From an uncultured Eubacterium sp. (GTDB lineage: Bacteria > Bacillota > Clostridia > Lachnospirales > Lachnospiraceae): a stretch of 22,384 nt of DNA. The notes beneath the pieces are model-generated. The model ran no database searches and was not told where the DNA came from. It was given only the letters and a program-made list of their open reading frames with translations. The stretch is from assembly GCA_910579145.1 (NCBI GenBank), contig CAJTTQ010000014.1, positions 1 to 22,384 of the forward strand. Direction: 5' to 3'. Below, piece by piece: positions 5,600 through 13,184 of this stretch. Position numbers and translations under genes: made by a program. Each line of letters opens with the position of its first letter. Position 1 is the first letter of the stretch.

Positions 5600-7120
5600 A
5601 TGAGCGAAGGAAATTGGAATAACGAGGAAAATTCTTTTTCGGGTTCGCTGGACCCGACGAGTGTAAATGCGCAGCAGGACACTTATACAGGTGCAAAGGC
5701 ACAGACAGAACAAAGCGGGGAAGCCATGCCCTCCGACGATAATATGTACCGGTTCCAGAATGTGAACGCGGGCCAGAAGGAACCTGAACAGGGGCAGCCG
5801 GAGAAGAAGCGGAAAAATTCCGGCGGAGCGGTAAAGATCATTGTTTCAGCTGTCGTATTTGGTGTAGTGGCAGCGGCGTGTTTCTTTGTCGTCCTGAAGA
5901 TTTCCGGTTTCCGTTTTTCGGGCGGAAGCGAGGGAGGCACGATTGGGACGGTGGATACGACCGCAGGGAATGAGGTGATGGCAGTTTCCGGTTCGGCGGC
6001 AGGGTTTGGCGATGTATCGGGAATCGTGGACCGCGCGATGCCTTCGATCGTTGCCATTACGGAGACGAGTACGGTATCGTCTTATTTCGGCCAGTCCTAT
6101 TCGACGGAAGGAGCAGGGTCGGGATTTATTGTAAAAGAAGATAATGATGAGCTGCTGATCGTGACGAATAATCATGTGGTGGAGGGCGCGGACAGCATTA
6201 CCGTCACCTTTATTGATGATTCTACGGCAAATGGTATCATAAAGGGACTGGATTCCGCAGCGGATCTGGCAGTTCTCTCGGTGAAGATCAGTGATCTGAA
6301 AGAAGAGACGAAACAGAAGATCAAAGTGGCCAGCCTGGGCCATTCCGATGATGTCAAGGTCGGACAGATGGCGATCGCGATCGGAAATGCACTTGGTTAT
6401 GGCCAGTCGGTGACCGTCGGATATATCAGCGCAAAAGACAGGCAGGTTCAAGTCGGAGATGAGAATACCTACAGCACGAATACGATGACGCTTCTGCAGA
6501 CGGACGCGGCGATCAACCCGGGTAACAGCGGTGGGGCGCTTCTCGATGCAAATGGGAATGTCATAGGAATCAATTCAGTAAAATACGCGGATACAAAGGT
6601 GGAAGGTATCGGTTATGCGATCCCGATGACGGACGCCGTGCCGATCATCAATGAACTGATGAACCGCAAAGTGCTGAAAGATGAGGAAAAAGGATATCTT
6701 GGAATTTCGGGCCGGACAGTCGGTGAGAGTCTGAGCCAGGCATACGGACTCCCGGTAGGTGTGTTTGTATCTGCCGTTTCGGATAATGGCGCTGCCAAAC
6801 AGGCCGGCATCAAGCAGGGCGACATCATTACAAAGATCAATGATTCGAAGATTACGACGATCGAACAGGTACAGGAGAAAGTCAATAACCTGGAAGCCGG
6901 CACCGAGATCACAGTTACGATCTCCCGGAGCCAGGATGGAGAATATAAGGAACAGGATGTAAAGGTGACGCTCGGAAGTTCAGAGACCATCAATAATCTG
7001 GATGACGGAAAACAGGACAATGGTGGAAAGAGCGACGGGCAGAATAACGGGCAGCAGAGCAATCCGTTTGGATATGAGGATGAATCACAGGACGACGGCT
7101 ATCAGATCATGCCGTGGTAA
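5600..7120 (+). CDS. htrA: HtrA/DegP-like trypsin-type serine protease with PDZ domain, membrane-anchored
   Basis: A surface quality-control protease of family S1C that degrades misfolded exported proteins. The 506 residues comprise a polar, disordered cytoplasmic N-terminus (1-76), one membrane helix (about 78-99), a Gly/Ser linker, and a protease domain with triad His192 (TNNHVVEGA), Asp222 (SAADLAVL) and Ser310 (NPGNSGGALL). One PDZ domain (about 365-455) begins YLGISGR and contains GVFVSAV...AGIKQGDIITKIND. An Asn/Gln/Gly/Asp-rich tail ends the protein. This is the standard Gram-positive HtrA plan. ATG 5600 has AGAAAGGAAG just upstream. It is monocistronic or nearly so, with a terminator-like hairpin 41 bases after the stop, and is followed by a ClpX-like gene, so two protein quality-control genes are neighbours. 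Confidence 0.92.
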   Translation: MSEGNWNNEENSFSGSLDPTSVNAQQDTYTGAKAQTEQSGEAMPSDDNMYRFQNVNAGQKEPEQGQPEKKRKNSGGAVKIIVSAVVFGVVAAACFFVVLKISGFRFSGGSEGGTIGTVDTTAGNEVMAVSGSAAGFGDVSGIVDRAMPSIVAITETSTVSSYFGQSYSTEGAGSGFIVKEDNDELLIVTNNHVVEGADSITVTFIDDSTANGIIKGLDSAADLAVLSVKISDLKEETKQKIKVASLGHSDDVKVGQMAIAIGNALGYGQSVTVGYISAKDRQVQVGDENTYSTNTMTLLQTDAAINPGNSGGALLDANGNVIGINSVKYADTKVEGIGYAIPMTDAVPIINELMNRKVLKDEEKGYLGISGRTVGESLSQAYGLPVGVFVSAVSDNGAAKQAGIKQGDIITKINDSKITTIEQVQEKVNNLEAGTEITVTISRSQDGEYKEQDVKVTLGSSETINNLDDGKQDNGGKSDGQNNGQQSNPFGYEDESQDDGYQIMPW

Positions 7121-7142
7121 TGGGATATTTTCTAAATAAAAA

Positions 7143-7151
7143 TGATACAAT
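7143..7151 (+). promoter_or_regulatory. Extended -10 box, possible promoter of the ClpX-like gene
   Basis: TGATACAAT is a TGn extended -10 (TACAAT at 7146-7151) with no good -35. If used, transcription would begin near 7158, so the hairpin at 7162-7191 would be at the 5' end of the clpX-like mRNA rather than only the htrA terminator. Confidence 0.3.
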
Positions 7152-7161
7152 TTGTTACAGT

Positions 7162-7195
7162 GGAACTGTTATCAGAAATGATAGCAGTTCCTTTT
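7162..7195 (+). terminator. Rho-independent terminator after htrA
   Basis: GGAACTGTTATC (7162-7173) pairs with GATAGCAGTTCC (7180-7191), 12 pairs including one G-U wobble, loop AGAAAT, followed by TTTT (7192-7195). The T run is short. Confidence 0.65.
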
Positions 7196-7244
7196 GGGCG
7201 CTATGGGCTGCTGTATCAGGCAGTTCTAGATTGGAGGATTGATT

Positions 7245-8720
7245 TTGAGCGAGGAAATTACGAAGACGGATCATAGGGATAAGAAAGACGGGGGAGAACG
7301 GGATGGCTATGAAAAGACCTGTTATCTGTGCCAAAGGCCGGAGAGCAGGGTGGAGAAAATGATGACGATTTCGAATATCACGATCTGTTCGGACTGCATG
7401 CAGAAAGCATTTGACCAGATCCAAATGCAGGACATTCCAAATCTTGGTCCGGCGGGCAGCGCTGGCGGGTCATCCGATCAGAAGGGAACGCCAAACATTC
7501 CGGGAATTGAATTTATCAATCTGGCAAATATGTTTGGCGGGGGAATGTCGGAAGAAATGCAGGCGAGGCATTCGGTCAAACCGAAAAAGAAAAAAAAGAA
7601 AGAGGCGGCGCCTGTACTCGACATCCGGCAGCTCCCGGCTCCTCATGTGATCAAGGGAAAACTGGATGATTTTGTGATGGGACAGGACGAAGCGAAGAAA
7701 GTCATTTCTGTCGGCGTATACAACCATTACAAGCGGGTACTTTCAATCCGGGAACGAGAAAAGGCCGAGGAGAGCGGCGAACGGAATATGCCAGGCATGG
7801 ATGTCGAGATCGAGAAATCGAACATGCTCATGCTTGGCCCGACCGGAAGCGGGAAGACGTATCTCGTAAAAACGCTGGCGAGGCTTCTTCAGGTTCCGCT
7901 TGCCATTACCGACGCGACGGCGCTCACAGAGGCTGGTTACATCGGTGATGACGTGGAAAGCGTTATTTCAAAGCTGTTGTCAAATGCGGACAATGACGTT
8001 GAGAGAGCAGAGAGCGGGATCGTGTATATTGACGAGATCGACAAACTGGCGAAAAAAGAAAATGCGAACCATCGTGATGTCAGCGGGGAATCGGTCCAGC
8101 AGGCGCTGCTAAAGCTTTTGGAGGGGGCTGATGTGGAAGTGCCTGTCGGAGCCAGCAATAAAAACGCGATGGTGCCGATGACGACGGTGAATACGAGTCA
8201 TATTTTATTTATCTGCGGCGGCGCTTTTCCGGGATTGGAAAAGATTATAAAAAAGAGACTGACCAAACACGGCGGTATCGGCTTTGGGGCGGATCTGAAA
8301 GACCGCTATGACGATGAAAAGGATATCTTCTCGAGGGTGGAGACGGAAGACATACGTAACTACGGGCTTATCCCCGAGTTTATCGGAAGGCTCCCAATCA
8401 TATACTCGCTGAGTGAGATGGATGAAAACCTGCTCGTAAAAGTTCTTACCGAACCGAAAAACGCGATCGTCAAACAGTACCAGAAGCTGTTATCGATGGA
8501 TGAGGTGAAATTGGATTTTGAAGAGGACGCGCTGTTCGCGATCGCGGGCCAGGCGGTGAAAAAGAAGACGGGCGCGCGTGCCCTCCGCTCGATCATTGAG
8601 AAAATGATGCTCGATATCATGTACGAAATACCAAAAGATGATATGATCGGGAAGGTTACGATCACGAAAGATTATATTGAGGGAACGGGTGCACCGCGAA
8701 TCGAGATGCGCGGCAGTTGA
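7245..8720 (+). CDS. Divergent ClpX-like AAA+ unfoldase
   Basis: The product is predicted to be an ATP-driven hexameric protein unfoldase of the ClpX family, working with ClpP. TTG 7245 is chosen because GGAGG ends seven bases upstream; the TTG at 7239 is too close to it. The 491 residues are longer than the usual ~420. An N-terminal zinc-binding domain has Cys26-x2-Cys29 and Cys48-x2-Cys51. A long linker follows, with a KPKKKKKK run (112-119). The AAA+ module has Walker A GPTGSGKT (198-205), pore loop GYIG (231-234, GYVG in typical ClpX), Walker B IVYIDEID (259-266), and a GGIGFGAD loop (343-350) matching the IGF loop that docks ClpP. Where typical ClpX has the basic RKH pore-entry loop, this protein reads GASNKNAM (302-309). 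It is not beside clpP, so it may be a second ClpX-type protein. Confidence 0.82.
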   Translation: MSEEITKTDHRDKKDGGERDGYEKTCYLCQRPESRVEKMMTISNITICSDCMQKAFDQIQMQDIPNLGPAGSAGGSSDQKGTPNIPGIEFINLANMFGGGMSEEMQARHSVKPKKKKKKEAAPVLDIRQLPAPHVIKGKLDDFVMGQDEAKKVISVGVYNHYKRVLSIREREKAEESGERNMPGMDVEIEKSNMLMLGPTGSGKTYLVKTLARLLQVPLAITDATALTEAGYIGDDVESVISKLLSNADNDVERAESGIVYIDEIDKLAKKENANHRDVSGESVQQALLKLLEGADVEVPVGASNKNAMVPMTTVNTSHILFICGGAFPGLEKIIKKRLTKHGGIGFGADLKDRYDDEKDIFSRVETEDIRNYGLIPEFIGRLPIIYSLSEMDENLLVKVLTEPKNAIVKQYQKLLSMDEVKLDFEEDALFAIAGQAVKKKTGARALRSIIEKMMLDIMYEIPKDDMIGKVTITKDYIEGTGAPRIEMRGS

Positions 8721-8732
8721 GCTTATTTTTCC

Positions 8733-8761
8733 TTGTATCTCTAATCAAATTGTGGTAAAAT
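8733..8761 (+). promoter_or_regulatory. Promoter for the tsaC-rpiB(-proC-atp) gene run
   Basis: -35 TTGTAT (8733-8738), 17-base spacer, -10 TAAAAT (8756-8761) preceded by TGG, an extended -10. It lies 40 bases before the tsaC start. It is the last clear promoter that I can see before the atp genes. Confidence 0.6.
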
Positions 8762-8801
8762 ATGCTATAGAGATTTTAGAATGGGAAACGGTGAAGGCGC
8801 T

Positions 8802-9860
8802 ATGACGACGAAATATATTAAATGGACGCCGGCGGGCGGTTTTGACCGGGATGAACTTTCGGAGGCGGCACAGGTCATCCGGGAGGGCGGTTTGGTGGCA
8901 TTTCCGACGGAAACAGTATACGGATTGGGAGGAAACGGACTTCGCCCGGAGGTGTCGAAAAAGATATACGCGGCAAAGGGCAGGCCGTCGGATAACCCGC
9001 TTATTCTCCATATCGCGGAGAGGAAACAGCTTGATTTGATCGCGCGCGGGATATCAGGGAAAACAGAAAAGCTCGCCGATGCGTTTTGGCCGGGGCCGTT
9101 GACTATGATATTTGAAAAAGCGTCATGTGTTCCCTATGAGACGACGGGAGGACTCGGTACCGTTGCGGTCCGTATGCCGGATCACACAGGGGCGCTCGAA
9201 TTTTTAAAGAGGGCAGGTGTTCCGGTGGCTGCGCCGAGCGCAAATACATCTGGAAGGCCGAGTCCGACAAAGGCGGCGCATGTCCGGGAAGATTTGGACG
9301 GGATCATTGATATGGTCATTGATGGCGGTGATGTCGGCATCGGATACGAATCGACGATATTGGACATGACAGAAACGATTCCTGTTATTTTGAGACCGGG
9401 GGCCGTTACAAAAAAAATGTTATCGGATGTGATCGGTGAAGTGGTCATGGATCCGGCACTCATGTCAGCGGGCAGGGACCGGCCGAAAGCACCGGGGATG
9501 AAGTATCGCCATTACGCACCAAAGGCGGATATGATCGTGTTTCAGGGAAATTTGGCGGCGGTTGCGGACCGGATACAGAAGCAGGTTCAGTCGTATGTCT
9601 GCGATGGAAGTTATAAAGCAGAAGAGATCGGGATTTTGGCGGCCGAAGAGACAGCGGGCAGTTATCCGGAAGGACAAGTCGTGTCTGTGGGTTCCCGAAA
9701 GAAGGGAACGGTCGGCAAAATGATATACGGCGCACTTCGTAAGTTTGACGAACTTCATGTAAAGATTATCCTGTCGGAAAGTTTTTATGAACTAGAACAG
9801 CAGGAGGCGATCATGAACCGGCTCCTGAAGGCAGCAGGACAACGTACGATCGACGTTTGA
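8802..9860 (+). CDS. ywlC: L-threonylcarbamoyladenylate synthase (Sua5/YwlC type)
   Basis: This enzyme makes threonylcarbamoyl-AMP from threonine, bicarbonate and ATP, the first step of the universal t6A37 modification of tRNAs reading ANN codons. ATG 8802 (352 residues) is preferred to ATG 8781 because GAAGG lies just ahead of it. The YrdC-type domain (about 15-205) contains GGLVAFPTETVYGLG, KGRPSDNPLILHI and ESTILD. After PGMKYRHYAPKADM (about 230) comes a C-terminal Sua5 domain, so this is the long two-domain form rather than TsaC alone. It heads a gene run whose order (ywlC, ywlE-like, ywlF/rpiB, then atp) recalls Bacillus subtilis. Confidence 0.92.
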   Translation: MTTKYIKWTPAGGFDRDELSEAAQVIREGGLVAFPTETVYGLGGNGLRPEVSKKIYAAKGRPSDNPLILHIAERKQLDLIARGISGKTEKLADAFWPGPLTMIFEKASCVPYETTGGLGTVAVRMPDHTGALEFLKRAGVPVAAPSANTSGRPSPTKAAHVREDLDGIIDMVIDGGDVGIGYESTILDMTETIPVILRPGAVTKKMLSDVIGEVVMDPALMSAGRDRPKAPGMKYRHYAPKADMIVFQGNLAAVADRIQKQVQSYVCDGSYKAEEIGILAAEETAGSYPEGQVVSVGSRKKGTVGKMIYGALRKFDELHVKIILSESFYELEQQEAIMNRLLKAAGQRTIDV

Positions 9861-9884
9861 GTGAGTTGCGGAAGGCGGAATTTT

Positions 9885-10331
9885 ATGGATTATGGAAAAG
9901 TCATATTTGTAAGTAAAGAGAACATCACCCTCAGTCCGATGGCTGAGTGGATTTTTAAGAGTATTTTAATGGACAAAGAAAAAGAGATCGTGTCCCGTGG
10001 ACTTGTCGTATTGTTTCCAGAACCGCGGAACATGAAGGTGACAGACATTCTCATCAACCATGCAGTTCCCTGCGAAGAACAGTTCTCGACAGGATTTTCC
10101 GCGGATGAAGTGACGGAGGACACGCTGATCCTGACGATGAACTTTGTGGAAAAGGTTAAAGTATTAGAGGATTTTGGAATCTCGGAACATGTATTTACGC
10201 TTCATGAATTTGCCGGTGAGGAAGGCGAGATCATGGAGCTTCACGGAGGGGATGAGAGTACATATGAAGCAAGCTACGCGGAAATCAAGGAATTACTTTA
10301 TAAGATAAAGAAAAAATTGCAGTGGACATAA
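9885..10331 (+). CDS. YwlE/low-molecular-weight phosphatase homologue lacking catalytic residues
   Basis: The fold is that of the low-molecular-weight protein tyrosine/arginine phosphatase family (148 residues, normal length). The position between ywlC and rpiB is that of Bacillus ywlE, an arginine phosphatase. The P-loop, usually VCxGNxCRSPMAE with nucleophile Cys and Arg six residues later, reads VSKENITLSPMAE here (9-21): Ser10 replaces Cys and Leu16 replaces Arg. The general-acid DP loop reads MELHGG (117-122), with Glu118 and Leu119 in place of Asp-Pro. SPMAEWIFKSI, VFTLHEF and the C-terminal helix are retained. It is therefore probably catalytically inactive as a phosphatase and may bind or scaffold instead. 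ATG 9885 has GAAGG nine bases upstream; an in-frame GTG at 9861 has none. The frame is intact, so it is not a decaying pseudogene in the usual sense. Confidence 0.75.
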   Translation: MDYGKVIFVSKENITLSPMAEWIFKSILMDKEKEIVSRGLVVLFPEPRNMKVTDILINHAVPCEEQFSTGFSADEVTEDTLILTMNFVEKVKVLEDFGISEHVFTLHEFAGEEGEIMELHGGDESTYEASYAEIKELLYKIKKKLQWT

Positions 10332-10342
10332 GGAGGTATACC

Positions 10343-10768
10343 ATGATTGCATTAGGAAGTGACCAGGCAGGGTATGAGTTAAAGCAGGAGATCATAAAAT
10401 ATCTGGAGGACAAGGGACTGGAGTACAAGGACTACGGCAGTTATAATGCGGATCCGGTCGATTATCCGGTATACGGAAAGCTCGTGGGAAATGCGGTGGC
10501 CGATGGGGAGTGTGAGAAAGGGATCCTCATCTGCGGCACGGGAATCGGAATTTCCATCGCCGCCAATAAGATCAAAGGAGTCCGCGCGGCGCTCTGCAGC
10601 GATTGTTTCAGCGCGGAGGCCACGAGACTTCACAATGACGCGAATATCGTGGCGTTTGGCGCGCGTGTCGTCGGTCCGGGACTTGCTGTAAAGATCGTGG
10701 ATACGTTTTTGAATACGGAGTTTTCAGGAGCGGAGCGGCACGCGAGACGGGTAGCGATGCTCGAGTGA
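10343..10768 (+). CDS. rpiB: Ribose-5-phosphate isomerase B
   Basis: It interconverts ribose 5-phosphate and ribulose 5-phosphate in the pentose phosphate pathway. The 141-residue length is standard. Motifs: GSDQAGYELK (5-14), VDYPVYGK (39-46), the active-site ICGTGIGISIAANK (63-76, Cys64), GVRAALCSD and RLHNDANIVAFGARV (95-109, His97). ATG 10343 has AAGGAGG six bases upstream. The gene starts 11 bases after the phosphatase homologue, so the two are cotranscribed. A relative, galactose-6-phosphate isomerase, is less likely because of the isolated single subunit and the ywlF-like position. Confidence 0.92.
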   Translation: MIALGSDQAGYELKQEIIKYLEDKGLEYKDYGSYNADPVDYPVYGKLVGNAVADGECEKGILICGTGIGISIAANKIKGVRAALCSDCFSAEATRLHNDANIVAFGARVVGPGLAVKIVDTFLNTEFSGAERHARRVAMLE

Positions 10769-10815
10769 TACCGGGCAGGATACGGCTGTTTGCGCGGGAG
10801 CGTCGCAGGCGGCGG

Positions 10816-10859
10816 CAGGATGTCCCGTTGATAGCATGTGCTGTTGACAGGATGTCCCG
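10816..10859 (+). repeat. Short direct repeat in the rpiB-proC gap
   Basis: CAGGATGTCCCG occurs at 10816-10827 and again at 10848-10859 (32-base period) in the 120-base gap between rpiB and proC. A TTGACA immediately overlaps the second copy, but no matching -10 follows. It could be a duplicated operator or a chance duplication. No other feature is seen in this gap. Confidence 0.4.
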
Positions 10860-10888
10860 GTGTGGGAACGCTCCAGATTGGAGATTTT

Positions 10889-11680
10889 ATGCTAGGATTT
10901 ATCGGTTGTGGAAATATGGCGCAGGCGATGCTGAAAGGAATTTTAGACAAAAAATGTTATCAGCCGGAGGAAATCATCGTTTCCCGCAGAAGTGAGGAGG
11001 CGCTGGCACAGATCGAGAAAGCATTTTCGGTCTGTGTGACGACGGATAATAAAGAGGTGGCAAAGAAAGCCGATGTGCTGGTCCTGGCGGTGAAGCCGTT
11101 CCAGTTCGAGGCGGTGATCGGGGAGATCCGGGAAGCTGTCAGAGAAGAGACACTTGTTATTTCAATCGCGGCAGGGCAGACGATGGCGAATATAGAACGC
11201 CTTTTTGGAAAGAATATCCGATTAGTGAGAAGTATGCCAAATACGCCGGCTCTTGTGCTGGAAGGAGCGGCGGGTGTCTGTTTTAACGATGCCGTGAGCA
11301 AAGAAGATAAAAAGACGGCGATGGACATCTTTTCGAGTTTTGGGATCGCCCATGAGGTGAGCGAGTCGATGATGGACGCGGTGATCGGCGTGAGCGGAAG
11401 TTCTCCGGCGTACGTGTTTATATTTATCGAGGCGATGGCCGATGCTGCCGTGGCGGAAGGGATGCCGCGGGCGCAGGCCTATGAACTGGCGGCGCAGGCC
11501 GTACTCGGAAGCGCGAAAATGGTATTGGAAACAGGGAAGCATCCGGGTGAATTGAAGGACATGGTCTGTTCTCCGGCCGGCACGACGATCGAAGCCGTGC
11601 GTGTGCTGGAAAAAGAGGGATTTCGCAGCGCCGTAATGGAAGCTGTGAGTGCCTGTGCGAAAAAGGCACGGGAAATGTAA
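10889..11680 (+). CDS. proC: Pyrroline-5-carboxylate reductase
   Basis: This cytoplasmic enzyme catalyses the last step of proline synthesis, NAD(P)H-dependent reduction of 1-pyrroline-5-carboxylate. 264 residues, standard length. The N-terminal Rossmann motif is LGFIGCGNMAQAM (2-14); then come VLAVKPFQ, VISIAAGQ, RSMPNTPALVLEGA and, near the C-terminus, GELKDMVCSPAGTTIEAVRVLE, the ProC signature. ATG 10889 has TTGGAG about six bases upstream; the longer reading from 10838 lacks a ribosome binding site. It follows rpiB after 120 bases and ends 27 bases before atpZ with no terminator between, so atp transcription may include it. Confidence 0.93.
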   Translation: MLGFIGCGNMAQAMLKGILDKKCYQPEEIIVSRRSEEALAQIEKAFSVCVTTDNKEVAKKADVLVLAVKPFQFEAVIGEIREAVREETLVISIAAGQTMANIERLFGKNIRLVRSMPNTPALVLEGAAGVCFNDAVSKEDKKTAMDIFSSFGIAHEVSESMMDAVIGVSGSSPAYVFIFIEAMADAAVAEGMPRAQAYELAAQAVLGSAKMVLETGKHPGELKDMVCSPAGTTIEAVRVLEKEGFRSAVMEAVSACAKKAREM

Positions 11681-11707
11681 TAATAAAGTAATAGTAGAAA
11701 GGTCGGC

Positions 11708-12043
11708 ATGATGAGAAAACGGGATAAAAAAAGAGAGCGCCGCGAACTTATCAACGCGTTTGCCATGCTTTTGCAGATTGGCCTCGCGATGATGACCTGT
11801 ATGGCGATGAGTTTCGGTATTGGTTTTTATCTGGACCGGCTGCTCGGAACAAAGTACTGGATCATGATCTTTCTGCTGATCGGTATCATGGCATCGATCC
11901 GAAGCTTGTTTATCCTGACCGGAAAATTCCAGTCGTCCGGCAGTTCCCGCAAAATAGCAGAGGGAAAACCGGCACAAGGACCAGAACACGGATCAGAGGT
12001 GAAGGGGGAGTCTGATGCAGGAAGCAAAAAAGACGCTCGTTAG
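11708..12043 (+). CDS. atpZ: AtpZ/AtpI-type ATP synthase accessory membrane protein
   Basis: A small membrane protein (111 residues) at the head of the ATP synthase operon. A very basic N-terminus (MMRKRDKKRERRE) is followed by two hydrophobic helices (about 18-44 and 51-73) and a polar tail. The text GIGFYLDRLLGT followed by a second helix is typical of the AtpZ (putative F0F1 Ca2+/Mg2+ transporter subunit) family. AAAGG lies ahead of the paired ATG ATG start; either could be used. Its 3' end overlaps atpI by 29 bases, implying coupled translation. Confidence 0.8.
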   Translation: MMRKRDKKRERRELINAFAMLLQIGLAMMTCMAMSFGIGFYLDRLLGTKYWIMIFLLIGIMASIRSLFILTGKFQSSGSSRKIAEGKPAQGPEHGSEVKGESDAGSKKDAR

Positions 12044-12419
12044 GGTGATCGTTCTCATATGGATCCTGGCAGCAGCCGTTGCCGTGACGGGAATTGTCAT
12101 TTCCATTTTTGTTCCCTTCGCGCTCGTTCCGTTTCTGCTCGGAGAGTTACTGGGGAGTACGGTTTCGATGCTTTTGATGATGCACCGGTATTCCACGCTG
12201 GATGTCGAACTTGATATGAACCGGAAGAGTGCGGTCAACCACTCAAAGGTCATGGCGTCGCTGCGCGCCGTGGCAGCGCTCGCGGCACTTTTTCTCGCGT
12301 TTTATATGCCGCAGTGGTTTTCGCCCGTTTCCGTATTTGCCGGGCTGTTTGCCACAAAAGCGGCAGCGTTGTTATATCCTATTGTATTTCGGACGAAATG
12401 TCTGTCTGAGAATAAATAA
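12015..12419 (+). CDS. atpI: ATP synthase subunit I
   Basis: A 134-residue membrane protein with four hydrophobic helices (about 8-29, 33-54, 82-98, 102-122), matching the AtpI family. In other bacteria AtpI helps assemble or stabilise the c ring. ATG 12015 is preceded by GGGGAG at four bases and lies inside the end of atpZ. A 57-base gap separates it from atpB. Confidence 0.82.
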   Translation: MQEAKKTLVRVIVLIWILAAAVAVTGIVISIFVPFALVPFLLGELLGSTVSMLLMMHRYSTLDVELDMNRKSAVNHSKVMASLRAVAALAALFLAFYMPQWFSPVSVFAGLFATKAAALLYPIVFRTKCLSENK

Positions 12420-12476
12420 AATAGATGCCGAGGGCCCGCCGGGTTTTCTTTGGCTTCTGGAAAGGAGAAAGAATCG

Positions 12477-13184
12477 TTGGAAGTAGATTTTTATGTACAT
12501 GGTTATAAACAGGTACAGATCGGCGGCTTCTCGTTTTGGATCACGACGAGCCACGTATGTCTGGCCATCGTTCTGGTCGTGCTGATCGCGTTTGCGATCG
12601 TGGCAAACCGGGTGATCAAAAACGCGGATTACCGGAAAACCCCTACCGGGTTTCTGAACGTGCTGGAACTTCTCGTGGAGACGATGGATAAGCTGATCGT
12701 GGACAATATGGGAAGAGTGCTGGCGCCGGGATTCCGCAATTATGTCAGTACACTGTTTTTGCTCATTATCACGTGCAATCTTTCCGGTCTGTTCGGGCTC
12801 CGGCCGCCGACAGCAGATTATGGCGTCACGCTTCCGCTTGCCCTGATCACGTTCTTTATGATCCAGTATCAGGGATTCAAATGGCAGAAGATGGGCAAGA
12901 TCAAAGGGTTGTTTGAACCGATCTTCTTGTTCCTGCCGGTGAATATCATCAGTGAGTTTGCCACGCCGGTATCCATGTCGCTGCGTCTGTTCGCCAACAT
13001 TTTGTCGGGAACAATGATGATGGCGCTGATCTACGGCTTGCTGCCGAGAGTGGCGACGATCGCCTGGCCGGCAGCGCTGCATGCGTACATGGATGTATTT
13101 TCGGGCGTACTGCAGGCATATGTGTTTGCGATGCTGACGATGGTATTTATTGCCAACGCGGCGGGTGATGAAGCACAAGGATAG
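12477..13184 (+). CDS. atpB: ATP synthase subunit a
   Basis: This subunit forms the ion half-channels of Fo beside the c ring. The start is TTG at 12477, because AAAGGAG lies nine bases ahead and the protein then has a normal beginning (235 residues). The earlier TTG at 12450 has no ribosome binding site. Five to six membrane helices are visible. The key motif is SMSLRLFANILSG (167-179), with essential Arg170, followed by a C-terminal helix with LQAYVFAMLTMVF (212-224). Use of TTG may lower expression relative to subunit c, which is needed in many more copies. The stop is followed immediately by the hairpin cluster. Confidence 0.93.
   Translation: MEVDFYVHGYKQVQIGGFSFWITTSHVCLAIVLVVLIAFAIVANRVIKNADYRKTPTGFLNVLELLVETMDKLIVDNMGRVLAPGFRNYVSTLFLLIITCNLSGLFGLRPPTADYGVTLPLALITFFMIQYQGFKWQKMGKIKGLFEPIFLFLPVNIISEFATPVSMSLRLFANILSGTMMMALIYGLLPRVATIAWPAALHAYMDVFSGVLQAYVFAMLTMVFIANAAGDEAQG

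Noticed and set aside
9861..9884. GTG start 24 bases upstream for the phosphatase homologue
   Set aside because: No ribosome binding site; ATG 9885 has GAAGG at proper spacing and matches the family's N-terminus.
11222..11989. Long minus-strand open frame (255 codons) opposite proC and atpZ
   Set aside because: It is His/Arg/Gln-rich with no ribosome binding site and runs across two well-supported genes; it is a coding shadow. The same holds for the long antisense frames at 5846-6451, 12372-13178, 14835-15557 and 17282-18394.
12430..12452. Attenuator-like CCCGCCGGGTTTTC before atpB
   Set aside because: Only three base pairs are available (CCC/GGG), too weak to call a terminator.
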